64,000 nt of DNA. Origin: Thuidium tamariscinum (lineage: Eukaryota > Streptophyta > Bryopsida > Hypnales > Thuidiaceae). Below, piece by piece: positions 12,181 to 23,960 of this stretch (position 1 is its first letter; every line of letters starts with the position of its first letter). The notes under the pieces are model-generated. The model ran no database searches, had not been told where the DNA came from, and saw only the letters and a list, made by a program, of their open reading frames with translations. The translations under genes and the position numbers were made by a program. The stretch covers positions 10,540,001 to 10,604,000 of the forward strand of contig OX344752.2 in assembly GCA_947034885.2 (NCBI GenBank), in the 5' to 3' direction.

Positions 12181-12656
12181 GGTTAACCATTGGAATTGGC
12201 ATTTTTCAATTCTATAAATGAATTGTTTATAGTTTATCATTTTAAATATTTTCTATTTCTTTCTATTTACTATTTTTTCCCTACATGTTGTACAATTTCA
12301 AATGATTTGAAAATTTTCAAGCACGTAGCCAACTTGACTTGTAAAATAAATCCAAAGAGTAACCACCAATTTGAACTTTTTTTTAATTCCAATGTGACCT
12401 TGTGAAGTGTAGCTCCCCGTATTTTTGAAGAGTAGAAAAAAAATGCTTTTTGTCAATTCAAACACTAATATTTTGCAATCTATATGGTGGAAAATTCTAA
12501 ATTTTTTCTACATCTTTTCAAATTAGCATACCACAAAACCTACAATTGCATATTATGTGTCAAAAAATGTTTCTTCTAACTTTTGATACTCGTATTAAAA
12601 ATGGCAATTTTAAAGTGCTTTTGATGAAAACATAGTCAAAACCATTTAGGAGTTAA
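12181..12656. mobile_element. Diverged, inverted relative of the 1441-2223 MITE
   Basis: Text from 12190 matches the reverse complement of about 1615-1905, including the encoded stretch IFKHVANL and the TTGTACAATTTCAAATGAT segment. The right end reads TTTAGGAGTTAA, a degenerate form of the TTTAGGGGTTAA tip. The left boundary is unclear. This shows the family is dispersed and old. Confidence 0.5.
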
Positions 12657-13017
12657 ATTTGGAAGAAAAACTGTATGAATATGACTGAAATTTTTTTTTT
12701 TTCAAGAGATGGGGATCTAGAATTACAATGCTTCACTAAATTTCAAGCGTGTGATCGCCATCTTGCCAAGTGCTTTCTCAAAAATAAAAATAAAAGGGCT
12801 GATGTTCTCTGTCTTCAATCGCGGCCTCATCTCCGATCTCTCCACAATCTTGTCTGCGCATCGAACAGAATTTAGCTCGTAAATATCGATTTCGAGCAGC
12901 ACAGACCAGAGCTCCTTTACTCAAGAAATTTTGCAGGACGTACGCCATTTCAACGCTTCTGCTTCTGCGACTTGTAACTCCGCCTGAAGGTCAGTGTTTG
13001 TTGGAGCTGGACAGCAT
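12657..13017. other. Intergenic, no gene supported
   Basis: Transition from AT-rich DNA into unit 2. Short ORFs here (12675-12875 plus, 12950-13210 minus) show no family motif and do not correspond in frame to unit 1. Confidence 0.4.
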
Positions 13018-16000
13018 TGTAACGCTTCCGATCACTGATGCCTTCAAGGGAATAGCAGCCTTGGGATTGAGGATGTTTAGGATCCTTGTAACTTGCATTG
13101 TGAGCGTCCTCTGATTTTTTCAGTGTCGATGATTCATCGAATGAAAAGATGTGATTGGCTAAAATTGAAACTTCGGAAATGTGTAATTGTAGTCGACTTC
13201 CATTTTCCATGTTCTGTTTCTAATTAATGCACTACTGTTTGGAAAGCTAGAAGTCGGCCAGCGAAGATGCTTGATAGTGGGTTTTGCAATATAATTGCTC
13301 CGAAGTATAGATTCAACTCAAGCATTCCCTCCTAGCTAGTTAAGTATCCCTCTTAGCTTGAGGATGTTTCTCTTTGAAGAGTCGACGGGCTGGCCTGCTT
13401 GAATAAGAAGATTAGAAGATATCTTTCTTTTTCAGCTGAGTCTTGGCTTTACCTCTGATTGTGTTATCTTGTTAGTTTATGTCGTGTGCTGAGTGCTGCA
13501 GTAGCTTAAGGCTACCATGCCCAAGGAGGAGTGAGAAGCAGCCCCAGCAGGGTCTGCTGCGAAGAGTGCTTGGGCAACTCCAGTGCCGAGACAGGCTATG
13601 TGCCAGCCAGCTCCGCTAGCACACCGCCAAGCAGCGTGCCTCTAATAAAAATTCCGAAACCTGAAGTGCGTGCGCCGTCGAGAAGTTTAGCGCCAATTGT
13701 GCCGGCCATTCTCTCTAAAAAAATATCTGAAGTTCACCTCTGAACATTGAACTAAAAGTTCTTCAATTGATGTACGATGATTGATTCATTGCGTAGCAGT
13801 TCTGATTTGTATGGCAAGAATTTCGATTTGCACTTCAGCTTATTAACGTTTGGCCTCAGTTGGTGATGAAGTTCCAGGCCAAAAACTTGACCCTGGCAAC
13901 ATACAAACGCTGGGCATTTCGGAGACGCGGGCGAAAGTGATGAAAGACAGGCTCACCAAACGAGATTATAATTCACTTACATTGGTTTTTTTCAGGATCT
14001 GAAGATCTTGAATAGTTTATAGGGCATTACTCAGTGTCTTGGGTTTTCATACATTGCAGGCCGGAGTTCAAGATTGCAATTTAGGCCAACGAGGAAGCAT
14101 GGTCCAGACGAAAAATCCAGATTTGCACATTAACAAAGCGAAAGGTGCGCTTTCATATGCTCGTCTCTTCGGCCTCAGTAAATCAGACCCGGGCACCAGA
14201 AGTTAACACAGCACTCTCCAGATCGATTAGATTGGACACAGGCATACCAACTATAATGACTTCAAGTTTTAACTCGGTTTCGGTCAAGAGCAAAACGAAG
14301 GTCGGCACTCAGTTCAAGAACTGTCACTGGTACTGCTCAGCGGCACTTTCCAATTCAAAATTCAATGAGCTCAAGAAGAAAGCACTTTCAACTGTTAAGG
14401 AGTAACAAAGCATAGATTCCATAGAATTCACAATCAAGGTAGAAAACAAACAGATATCTGCACACCTAGTGCGCGGTTCAGCTGTGGCAAGGTATTTCTT
14501 CTCCACATCGTAAACTTCTCTTTTCTACTCCAGTTTTCCTGAGGTACTACTTTGGAACTAGCTCATCAATTGACATTGCACACAAAAAATTGTTAAATAT
14601 TTCTTCTCTAATAGGAAACTAAGAGTACCTTTTAAGAGAAGAGAAGAACAGTTTCTTGTCTGCAATATCAGCTTAACTTGCTAGACTCTTCCAGATAAAC
14701 CAAAAGGTGCTCCACAAGCAACACAGCATGCCTGGGAGACTCTAACTCTACCAGGTAGTAAAAACCGAGAAACTGCCCCCACGGCCAACACAGCGGGCGC
14801 TCCAAGTAGTAAGCCGCCACCCATAGCCGTTGCTTGGACTGCAGAGTACAAAGATCCAGCTGCTACACCTCCGCCATTGGCGATGGCGATGCTGCTCATC
14901 CATGGTGCGGCGTACGAACCCGCTGCAGATCCAGCCGCTGCGAAGCCGGCGGCCATCAAGGTCGATGCGTCGGCAGTTGATGCCGCCACAGCACCGGCTG
15001 CTGCACCTCCTGCCGCTCCTACCATTCCTTTCGCAGATTTACCTCCTGCAGCTCCCACCTTTCCTTTCGGAGCTTTACCTCCTGCCGCTCCTGCCATTCC
15101 TTTCGAAGTTTTGCCTCCTGCTGCTCCTGCAATTCCTTTCGCACCTTTACCTCCTGCAGCTCCCACCATTCCTTTCGTAGCAGTCGCAGGCGCCATCACT
15201 CGGAGTCTTGAACAAAATGGACTGTAAGATGAACTGCAAATCTATAGATCGATGACTACAACACCGTCATGCAAATCAGTTGGCGAATTCACAGGAAGGC
15301 GATTAAGATTTCACAACGCTCGCTGTCACAATCAGGTTTGGAGCAATGGGAGCTGTTATAATGTGTATCCCACGTTAGTAATTTGCCTGGCTGGCTACTC
15401 GTATACAGTAAGCTGCTAATTATTATCACTAGCTAGGTGCAACTGAAGCAAAACAATGTTGAAATTCTAAAAAATCAGTTTATCGGATGAATGCACGCAG
15501 TATTCCGTATCTAAGTTAGTCTCATATTTATCTCCGGTCGACGTAACGTAAAGAATCATTGATTGAGGGTGGGTTTGCAGGATTTACATATTGTTTGTGC
15601 ATGAAATGTCTACTCAAGCAAAGCCTTGATGACCTCGTCAGTTTCTGTAATTCCCTTCGACCAATCCGTGTATGGCGTCAGATCAGACCATCCGAGACTT
15701 GTGGAGATTCGAGCCACCGTTACCTAATGCCGTCGTTCACAATTTGCTGGGATTGAATTACGTTACAGTAACTTTATTCAACTAAATAAATGCCGTCGTT
15801 TTCCACTAATCGTGGGTTTAGATGTGCGGACAGGCAATGAGTACGTGTACAAATTGCTGGGATTGAATCTCTAAACAGTAATTTATTCATCTAACTGAAT
15901 GTCTACGGACTTCGAGGAAGCTAAAGCATTATAGAACATTAGTAGCTAGAGCACCATGAGACTTAGGCTACCATACAGTACTCATAAGTGTACAACACAC

Positions 16001-16524
16001 CTAAGTAGTCAGTCTACGCAAATTCTTTGGTATGTAGAATGACACCTTGGTAGTATATTCTGTAGGTCAGTGAGTGAAAGAGATACAATTGAGGTGAACA
16101 TCTCTCTCAATATCTCTCTTCTAAGGTTAGGTGGCAAAAGTTATACTATATTAAATCATATCTATTTTGTCTTCCGTCTTCTTCAATTTTAATTCATAAG
16201 ATTAATTGCAAGCAATTTGAGAAGCAACCGAAAGATAATTGAGAAATTCCTTCGACGAACCAGTTAGAGATAGTGAGAGTGCGATCATGATTTAATTTGA
16301 AGTGCTTGCGTTCCGTCTTTGCGAACCCATCTTTCCAGAATCGATCATTCAAGTGCCAGAGAAGGCAATGCTGCGACTAATTATTGCGATGGACATGAGA
16401 ACAGCAAAATGCAAGCAGAAGGCGAGATGCGAAGTCACCCTTGACGGTGATTATGTAAATATCTGCATAAGGAAATATGGGAATTTCAAATTTCAGAGAA
16501 TGCAGGAGTCTGTGAAAACCAACT
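13018..16524. repeat. Segmental duplication unit 2 (Ifi-6-16 unit)
   Basis: Homologous to unit 1 from GTAACGCTTCCGATCACTGA onwards, but about 2 kb shorter. It lacks the MITE at 8094-8366 and parts of the 5000-6400 region. It contains gene 2 (14681-15199) and its conserved upstream block (15228-15860). The remaining sequence, including 13018-14680 and 15861-16524, holds no ORF I can support. Confidence 0.8.
14681..15199 (-). CDS. Ifi-6-16 (ISG12/IFI27-like) family protein, gene 2
   Basis: Predicted 172 residues. The N-terminus (MMAPATATKG) is followed by about five 12-residue repeats of the type GAAGGKSAKGMV. The family core follows at about residues 85-135, with AAGFAAAGSAAGSYAAPWM and the turn AIANGGGVAAGS. 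The core is closer to the family consensus than in gene 1. After the second hydrophobic helix the frame runs into a cysteine-containing tail (about 28 residues) absent from genes 1 and 3. That tail may be a frameshifted end or unspliced intron sequence. It probably shares the function of gene 1 as a small membrane protein; the partner and pathway are unknown. Confidence 0.75.
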   Translation of the reverse strand: MMAPATATKGMVGAAGGKGAKGIAGAAGGKTSKGMAGAAGGKAPKGKVGAAGGKSAKGMVGAAGGAAAGAVAASTADASTLMAAGFAAAGSAAGSYAAPWMSSIAIANGGGVAAGSLYSAVQATAMGGGLLLGAPAVLAVGAVSRFLLPGRVRVSQACCVACGAPFGLSGRV

Positions 16525-17234
16525 GCAATGACTGCACGTTTCAACTCGTTTTCGGTCACGAGCAAAGCAAAGCCGCGAACGTCGCCGTTCTTTCAATTCA
16601 AGAACCACCACAGTTACTGCTCAGCTCTTTCCAATTCGAGGAAAACACTGAGTTCTGAAGGTGATGACATTCAAAATTCAATGAGCTCAAGAAGAAAGCC
16701 CTTTCAACGGTAAAGGAAAAGCATAGCCTAGATTTATTACAGTTGTGCTGATCCAGGCGGATCGGTAAGCTCCTTGACGAAGGTAGCAAACATTCAAACA
16801 GAAACTACCAGCGGTTCAGCTGTGGCTTATAGAGGTATTTCTACTCCACAAGCGAAACTTCTCTTTTTCTTTTCCTGAAGTCCTACTTCGAAACTAGTTA
16901 ATCAATCGATATTGCCCACAAGAAACTGTATTTTTATTCTCTTAAATGAAACTAAGAGTACCTAAAGAGAAGAGAAAAACAGTTCCTTGTGTGCAATATC
17001 AGCTTAACTTGCTCTCTTGCAGGTAAACCAAAAAGTGCTTCACAAGCCAGACAATATGTGAGACCAACTCAACCGCCGAAGTTGATTAAGGTCTTCCGAT
17101 CCTTTCTACTCTGAAACACACGTAGAGCTAAATTACAGTCGGCAATGATCAAGCACGTGGAGGCTCAAAATGATCTTATATACTTATGTACGATGATCGA
17201 TGCCGCACGTACGAACTTTGATATCTCGGAGAAC

Positions 17235-17507
17235 TTAGAACCAAACCATCCAAACAACGACTCCCACGACAAACACAGCTCCAAGTGGTAAGCCGCCACC
17301 CATAGCCATTGCTTGGACTGCAGAGTACAAAGATCCAGCTGATACACCTCCGCCATTGGAGATGGCAATGCTGCTCATCCATGCTGCGGCGTAAGAACCC
17401 GCTGCAGGTCCAGCCGTTGTGAATCCGGCAGCCTTCACTGCCCATATCAATGCACCAGCAGTTGATGCCACCACAGCAAGGATCACTCGGACTGCGAAAG
17501 GCGCCAT
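17235..17507 (-). CDS. Ifi-6-16 (ISG12/IFI27-like) family protein, gene 3 (short form)
   Basis: Predicted 90 residues, near the usual size of compact family members. The core AAGFTTAGPAAGSYAAAWM followed by AISNGGGVSAGS and a second hydrophobic segment (VFVVGVVVW) is intact. The 12-residue repeat block of genes 1 and 2 is missing; MAPFAVRVIL leads directly into the core. This form may be nearest the ancestral layout, or it may have lost the repeats. The upstream block is only partly conserved with units 1 and 2, so regulation may differ. Confidence 0.75.
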   Translation of the reverse strand: MAPFAVRVILAVVASTAGALIWAVKAAGFTTAGPAAGSYAAAWMSSIAISNGGGVSAGSLYSAVQAMAMGGGLPLGAVFVVGVVVWMVWF

Positions 17508-19119
17508 CGCTCAGTCAAGATGGACTGCAAGATGAACTGCAATTCTAGATCGATGACTACCTACAGCACCGTCAAATCTGCTGGCGATCGATTTCACAGC
17601 AAGTTGATTCTCACAACGCACTCTATCGCAATTTGGTTTCAATTGTAGCATGCAATGGGGCTCTTATATGTGGATCCTACGTTAGCAATTTGCCTACTCG
17701 CGCGCATTCAGTAGCTGTGCCGTCATTAGGTGCAACTGATCGAAGCATCACAATATAATATTGATCAAATTCTTTAGAATCAGTGTCTGATTAATGCACG
17801 CAGTTTATCTGTGTCAAGTCTTACATTTATCTTCAACCAAAACGTCAAGAATAATTGATCAATGAAGCATGGGTTTGCAGGACTTATTGTTTACAGTTCA
17901 CGAAATGTTTGCAAGCTTAATTACAAGCGAAGACTTGATGACTTCGTCAGTATCTGTAGTTACCTTCGAACAATCCGCGTATTGAGTCAGATCAGACCAT
18001 CCGTGACTTGTTGGGATTCGAGCCACCGTTGCCTAATGCCGTCGTTTTGCACTAGTTGCGAATTTCGATGTGCTGAGTTGCTGACTATGAGTGAACAATT
18101 TACAGTACTTATATTCATCTGATGCCGTCGTTTACCACTGATTGTGAATTTCGATGTGCGAACAATGAATGTACAATTTGCTGGATTGAATTACTTAATG
18201 TCAGTAATTTTGTTCACCTAGCCTAATGTCTATGGACTTTGAGGAAGCTCAAAGCATCATAGGACATCAGTAGCTAGATCCCATTGCGATCTTCACTTTG
18301 AAGTACTTGTCTGCATTCTGTCTTTGCGATTGTATGTTCCGTAACGTACCCATCGATCACTCCAGAATCGATCATCCAATTGCCGATGGGCATGCGAATG
18401 ATTATTGTAATTATGGACATGAGAATCGCAAAAATGCAATCAGAATCCAAGCGAGTTGCGAAGTCATTCACGGCAGTGATTAAATGTGAATTTCTGCATT
18501 CGAAATAGTAGGAGTTTCAAATTTTACAGATTGAAGGAGTCTGTGAGAAGCAACTGTCAAAGGATTGATCGTTGTTCTTTCTCCCAGGGCATGTTTACAA
18601 AAATTGAAACACTTCTCTTCATTGAATTGATCAAGATCACCATCGCTGTACTCTACAGTGCTTACTTAAGCTTCCTCCAGAATGAAAATGAGGATATTCG
18701 TCACTCGTCGCTAGCTTGATGCTTCCACTTCCGCCATCTCGATCCACCGGTCGCTGAATCTTCAGAAGCGGCAAAGACAAAGCTTACCGCCATCTCTCGG
18801 ACATTGATCACAATATCGATCGAAAGGCTGGAGTCAGCTCCGGGATTAAGCGAATTCATCAAGGTTAGTAGTAAATGAAGAAAGTGATATGTTCCTTGCA
18901 ATGAAATTCCGTTTCATTTGTGCCCAAAAAAAAAGAAGAAAAAGTGATATGAATCATTCGTTGAAAGCTGCGCAAAGAACTGAAAGAAGTGTTGGGAAAC
19001 TCGTATATTGCAAGACGGAGATATTTATATTCAGAAATGCTAAATTTGATCTAAAATCTTGTTTTGATTTTGCAAAGTTTTTCAACTATTTGATCATTTC
19101 TTCATCTATTTTGAGTGAT

Positions 19120-19850
19120 AGGGTCGTTGCAAGAAACACTTACCGGTTTTGACTCAAAATGGCTCAAAATCAATGAGTCCTGTGAGTCCTATGACCCTTT
19201 GAAATAAAATTTTTTTAAATTGAAAAAACTATGGATAATTTGAAGAGCAATGAGAATATTATGTCTCTTGAAGTTCAGACCTAAGAAATTTTTTCTCTAA
19301 ATGTTATAGACAATGGAAAATACAATGAAAATAGCTCTTTTTTCACTAATTTGGTAAAAATAGTAAAAAAATTCAAAAAATGAAAATGGAAAATCGTTTT
19401 TTTCTTCAAGTAAAGGTATTTCTTTTCCAAAAAATTTCATCTTTGGGAAAAATAAATTCTATTTTCTACACTTGCGCAAAGTCAGCCACTTTGACGACAT
19501 GTGGAGGTTGAATAATATAGTATTTTCAAAAAATCTCTTCGTGGTCTTGTGTAACTTTAGGTGAGGTCTCTGCATGCCAATTTTCAGGTCAAAATTTGCA
19601 TTTTGAGGTCAAAAATAGGACTAAAAACCCCCAAAATGGCCAAGGTAGACAGCCAATTGGGGGAAGTTTAAAAATAGTAAACTAATTTTGAAAAAATTGG
19701 AAAAATTACGCAACATAGAAAACTTTTGTGTGCACCTTCGTTCCAAATTTCAAGTTGATGGGGCAAACTATGAAAAAGTTATGAACAAAAAACTACTTGT
19801 TGGCGGTCAAGGGGACAAAAAATAGGACAAGTGTTTCTTGCAATCACCCA
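19120..19850. mobile_element. MITE of the GCAAGAAACAC family, copy b, with paralogous empty site
   Basis: Starts GGGTCGTTGCAAGAAACACT and ends AGTGTTTCTTGCAATCACCC. Unit 1 keeps the uninterrupted site at 9606-9625 (GAGTGATAATGCATCC). Here GAGTGATA lies on the left and ATAATGCATCC on the right, so insertion duplicated at most 2-3 bases (ATA or TA). No ORF. Confidence 0.75.
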
Positions 19851-19958
19851 ATAATGCATCCAATTTAGTGTGGACACCCTTATACAAAAATTGGTCAAAT
19901 TTTATTGAAAAGACAAAAAAATTTCAAAACTCTAAAGAAAAGTGTGTAATGTTGGTAA

Positions 19959-20254
19959 GGGTTGGTCACAAGAAATACTTCACATTTGGGCTCAAAATGG
20001 CTTGAGTATTGTAGTATTATGACCTTTGGAATAAATTTTTTTTGAATGAAATAAAATATTGATAACTTATATAGCACTTTAAATAATATGTGCAAAAAAA
20101 TTATAATATAAGAAAATTTATCTCTATTATATTAGATGTACTTGTGTTCCAAATTTCATGGAAAACAAACATATTATAAAAAAATTATGAGCAAAAACCA
20201 CTTGTCAAAGGCCAAACAGACACAAAAAACGACAAGTGTTTTCTTGCAATGAAT
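19959..20254. mobile_element. Short relative of the GCAAGAAACAC MITE
   Basis: Left end GGGTTGGTCACAAGAAATAC and right end AAGTGTTTTCTTGCAAT are degenerate forms of the family tips. The flanks match continuous unit 1 sequence near 9690-9730, so this is a second, shorter insertion (about 0.3 kb, internally deleted) in unit 3. Confidence 0.5.
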
Positions 20255-20466
20255 GATAAGAAGAAAATTAGAACCATTAGTTGGCAAAAGTATCATTAGA
20301 AAAAGTTGGAGCCCTTTGAAAGGCTGCTCTACAACCTTTCTAAGGACCCCTCATATTGGGTTTTTTTCCTTAAGGATATTTTTTTCCCTATTCACACTCA
20401 CCTTCTTTCAAAACGTCACTCACTATGAAATGAATTTTTGGAAATAAAACTTTGATTGGTTCTCTA

Positions 20467-21192
20467 GGGTGATTGCAAGAAACACCTATCCTATTTGTTG
20501 CATTTGGCTGATTTTTTCAAGAGTACTTTAAAATTAGAAAATTAATTTTTAAAAAATTTAAAAAATATGAATAATGTATATACTTCTAAGATGAAGGTTT
20601 TCACCGAAGGAAAATGGATAGAAAAATTCTCTAAATAGGAGAATTTGAAAAGTGCCAAACCTCCAAAAAATACATATCTTCATCTTTTAATTAGGGAAAA
20701 ATAGTAAAAATAGGTATTTTCAAAAAAATAAAAACTGGAAATTTGCAACAACTTTACGGAGATGGTCATTCATCAAGAAAACCACCAAAATAATATTTTA
20801 TGTGTTTCAAAATACAAGTAGAAGGGAGCTCACTTTGTAGACCTCCACACCACATAAAATTAACTATTTTTTAAAATCCTGCCCTGGAGAACTAGAAATC
20901 TAGTAGAAGACCATCTCATCCAAATTTCATGTTAAAATCATTAAAAAAAGATATTCCCCAATACTAAAAATCCCTAAACTATCAAGTGTGACATCCAATT
21001 GGGGTCCATTTTTAGATAGTAAACTATTTTTGAAAATTATGAAAAAAAATTATGGAAGGTTTATAATAGTTATGAGTACCTTTACTACAAATTTTGACTC
21101 AATCGAAGCTAAAACACAAAAGTTATGGCCAAAAAATATATCAACATGCAATGTGTGACACAAAATAGGACAAGTGTTTCTTGCAATCACCC
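20467..21192. mobile_element. MITE of the GCAAGAAACAC family, copy c
   Basis: Starts GGGTGATTGCAAGAAACAC and ends GTGTTTCTTGCAATCACCC, an exact inverted pair of 19 bp, in a 726-bp non-coding element oriented like copy a. The flanking trinucleotides do not match, so the target duplication has decayed or is absent. Confidence 0.75.
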
Positions 21193-21840
21193 TCCAGCTT
21201 TGTCTACTTCGATTTTTTTTGGAAAAAAACTCTCTACTATGCTTTAATGAGGTCTAAAATTTGACTTTAAGTACAATTCTTTCATTTTCACTTAACGATA
21301 AGCAGCTTCTTTTTTGTGATAAAAATTGAAAAGTGTTGAATAAGGTCAATCTTAGTGGTGGAGAATTTTCTATTTGAGCAAGTAAACCCAATTGTCATCC
21401 CTTTCTTGATGCAACCCGTATAAATTCCTATCTAATATGAACAATATTGTAGTAGGAATACTAATTTTTAGCATTGTAAAAATTCATAATTTATTCATAC
21501 ATCTAGTCTAAAAAATACATTTTAGAAGATTTTAGATAGTCTATTAATTTCTACCAATCTCCAAAAATTGGAAGTTTTTTTTATAGGAACACTATACAAT
21601 TGTATATTTGGTCACATTTAGGTGTAATTGCTTTATGAAAATTTGAGAAATAGTGATGTTTCTTTTTGTCAATTTTCTAATGCAATTATTTGTTTCATGT
21701 GTACGTATAATGCATAAGCTTTGTCAATCAAAGCAAACTTCAATTCACGCAATGAAATAAAACTATATTTTTCAGGTATTTGAAAATTACATGTTTCTAA
21801 ATTGATTTAATAAAAATTGATCATTAAAGATATTAGAATT
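21193..21840. other. AT-rich DNA between MITEs, no gene seen
   Basis: Low-complexity sequence without coding content or recognisable repeat ends. Confidence 0.5.
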
Positions 21841-22560
21841 GGGCAATTGCAAGAAACACTTGTCCTGTTTTCTGTCACACTTGTGTGGTGATTTTTTTTT
21901 GGCTATAACTTCTATATTTTGGCTCCAAATGACTCAAGATTTATAAAAAAAACGTACTCATAACTATCACACATCTTCCCAAATTTTTTCATAATTTTCA
22001 AAAATAGTTTACTATCCAAAAATAGACCCCAATTGAATGTCACACTTAGCAGTTTAGGGTTTTTAGTCACTAAGGAATATCTTCTTTTAATGATTTTGAG
22101 ATGAAATTTGGATGAGATGGTCTTCAAGTAGACTTACAACTATACATGTAAGGACTTTTGAAAAAAGTTATTTTTATGTTGTGTGGAAGTCCACAAAATG
22201 TGCTTCTTTCTACTTGCATTTTGAAACCTCTAATGTATTATTTTTAGTGATTTTTTTATGAATGACCATTTCCATAAAGTTGTTGCAAATATCTTGTTTT
22301 GATTATGCAAATTTACAAAAAAATTCTATTTTTTCCTACTTAAAACATCAAGGTATGTATTTTCTTGGGACTTGAGACTTTTCCAATTCTCCTACTTAGA
22401 CAATTTTTTTGTGCAATTCCTTCCATGGGTACCTTCACCTCACAGGTATATACATAAGTCATATTTTTTATATAAATTTTTTTTTTTTTTAAATTTTAAA
22501 GTATTCCCCAAAAAATCAGCTAAACATAACAAAATCGATAAGTGTTTCGTGCAATCACCC
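21841..22560. mobile_element. MITE of the GCAAGAAACAC family, copy d (inverted)
   Basis: Starts GGGCAATTGCAAGAAACACT and ends AGTGTTTCGTGCAATCACCC. Interior order is the reverse of copies a and c (the GGCTATAACTTCTATATTTT segment lies at the left). 720 bp, no ORF of note; the 71-codon minus frame 21912-22127 is repeat DNA. Confidence 0.7.
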
Positions 22561-23460
22561 AAGTTTGATATGAATAGTTTCTAATCACCAATTTGAACAA
22601 TCAAACAAAGTAAGAATGTCAAAAAAGTTGTACAATGTTATATGCTACTAAATAGCACATGGATGGATGCATAGTTTGGTGTCTCAATAACCATGTCACA
22701 AGGTTGATTTTAGGGAGGTGCATGCATTCCAATGTAAATATCTCACAAAGTATTATAATTTTTAATGCTATTTTTGAGTAAGAAACATAATAATTTGGTT
22801 AAAAAGACATCCATTAAATTATTGACTCTCAAAGATAAATGTATGTACTGATACAATAATTAATTGTATATATATGGTCTTCTTTTAAAACACAAACACA
22901 TAAAAATGGTTTATAGTGACTAATGTATGAGTAAATGAAAACATTCTTTATCTAAAACTTAATTCTTTAGTGCCAATATCATTGTATACATATATTTATA
23001 GAGTGAAATTAGGTTCAATTTTTAGAAGTCATTTTTTATGAATTTTAAATTTTTTAAAAGAATTTTCTTTTTTTTACATAGCATATTTGAAGTTTTAAGT
23101 GCGGATGACCTTTATGAAGTCTATCTCTAGATATGTATACATAGACTTATAAAGGCTATCTTTAGATGGTTTTCCTTTGTTAACGAGTGAATCAACTAGT
23201 GACAAATAGTGAGGCACCAAACCATGCATCCACCCACATGTAGGTTTGGTAAGAATTGACTTTTTTCATTTGGAAAATAATTTCGATTTAATTTACAATA
23301 AATTTAGGAAAAATAAATGAATTTTTAGAATTAATTAAATTAAAAATATTTTTAAAATTTAGAAAATGATGAGCCCTAAAATTAACTAGAATGGAATACT
23401 TTGGAAGAAAAAAAAAAGTACCATGATGTTAAGTTCTACAAATATATCCTTTCCAATTCC
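22561..23460. other. AT-rich intergenic DNA, no gene seen
   Basis: AT-rich sequence with TATATATA stretches. No ORF or element end that I recognise. Confidence 0.5.
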
Positions 23461-23960
23461 TCTTTTTTTTTTTTTTTGAACCAAACGGACAATTTCCATT
23501 GATAAAAGGAAACGGTACATATGAGACCAGGGGAACAGGTCCCCGGCGAGGATGTTTAGATTTTTAAATTTTTTAAAAAAGAACTAAGAAATCGAGCAGA
23601 AGAAACGGAAATGAGGGCCTGGAACAAAATCCAAGCCAAATCAAACAAAGGCACCCATCTTAAGGTGCTCAAGGTTCCATGAAATCTGCCTATTAATCCT
23701 AGAACCGAAAAATTTGGTTCGCAACCAGATACTGTCGAATCTGCGAATGAAGTGCCCAGCTTTATCAGGATAAAGGGCACAAAGATTGGTAGCTTTAAGC
23801 CACACAGCACGGGCATGGTTGAGGAAGGATTCCTAGAGCACTAGTTCGAGCTTTTGCGTAGGCCAGGCCGAGTTGTTGAAGCAGATGGCATTCCTGTCAA
23901 GCCAAGAGATCCAAATTACTGAGCCTCGGAAGAGGGACCACATCTTTGAGCCTTTTCACA
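23461..23960 (-). pseudogene. 3' end of a truncated LINE
   Basis: A T-run at about 23464-23478 on the plus strand is the poly(A) tail of a minus-strand LINE. Reading leftwards from 23960, the translation includes WISWLDRNAICFNN and, nearer the tail, LFPWSHMYRF. These resemble the W-I-W-x-x-RN zinc-finger-like C-terminal region of plant LINE reverse transcriptases. Frames are broken by stops. No RT core is present, so this looks like a 5'-truncated, dead insertion. Confidence 0.55.

Larger units (their letters stand above)
16525..19950. repeat. Segmental duplication unit 3 (Ifi-6-16 unit)
   Basis: Begins inside unit 2 homology (GTTTCAACTCGTTTTCGGTCA, like 6510 and 14270), as if fused to the truncated right part of unit 2. 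It contains gene 3 and then the right part, which matches 8820-9720 of unit 1. That part is interrupted by the MITE at 19120-19850 and continues after it (AATGCATCCAATTTAG). 16525-17234 and 17508-19119 hold no further gene I can support. Confidence 0.75.
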
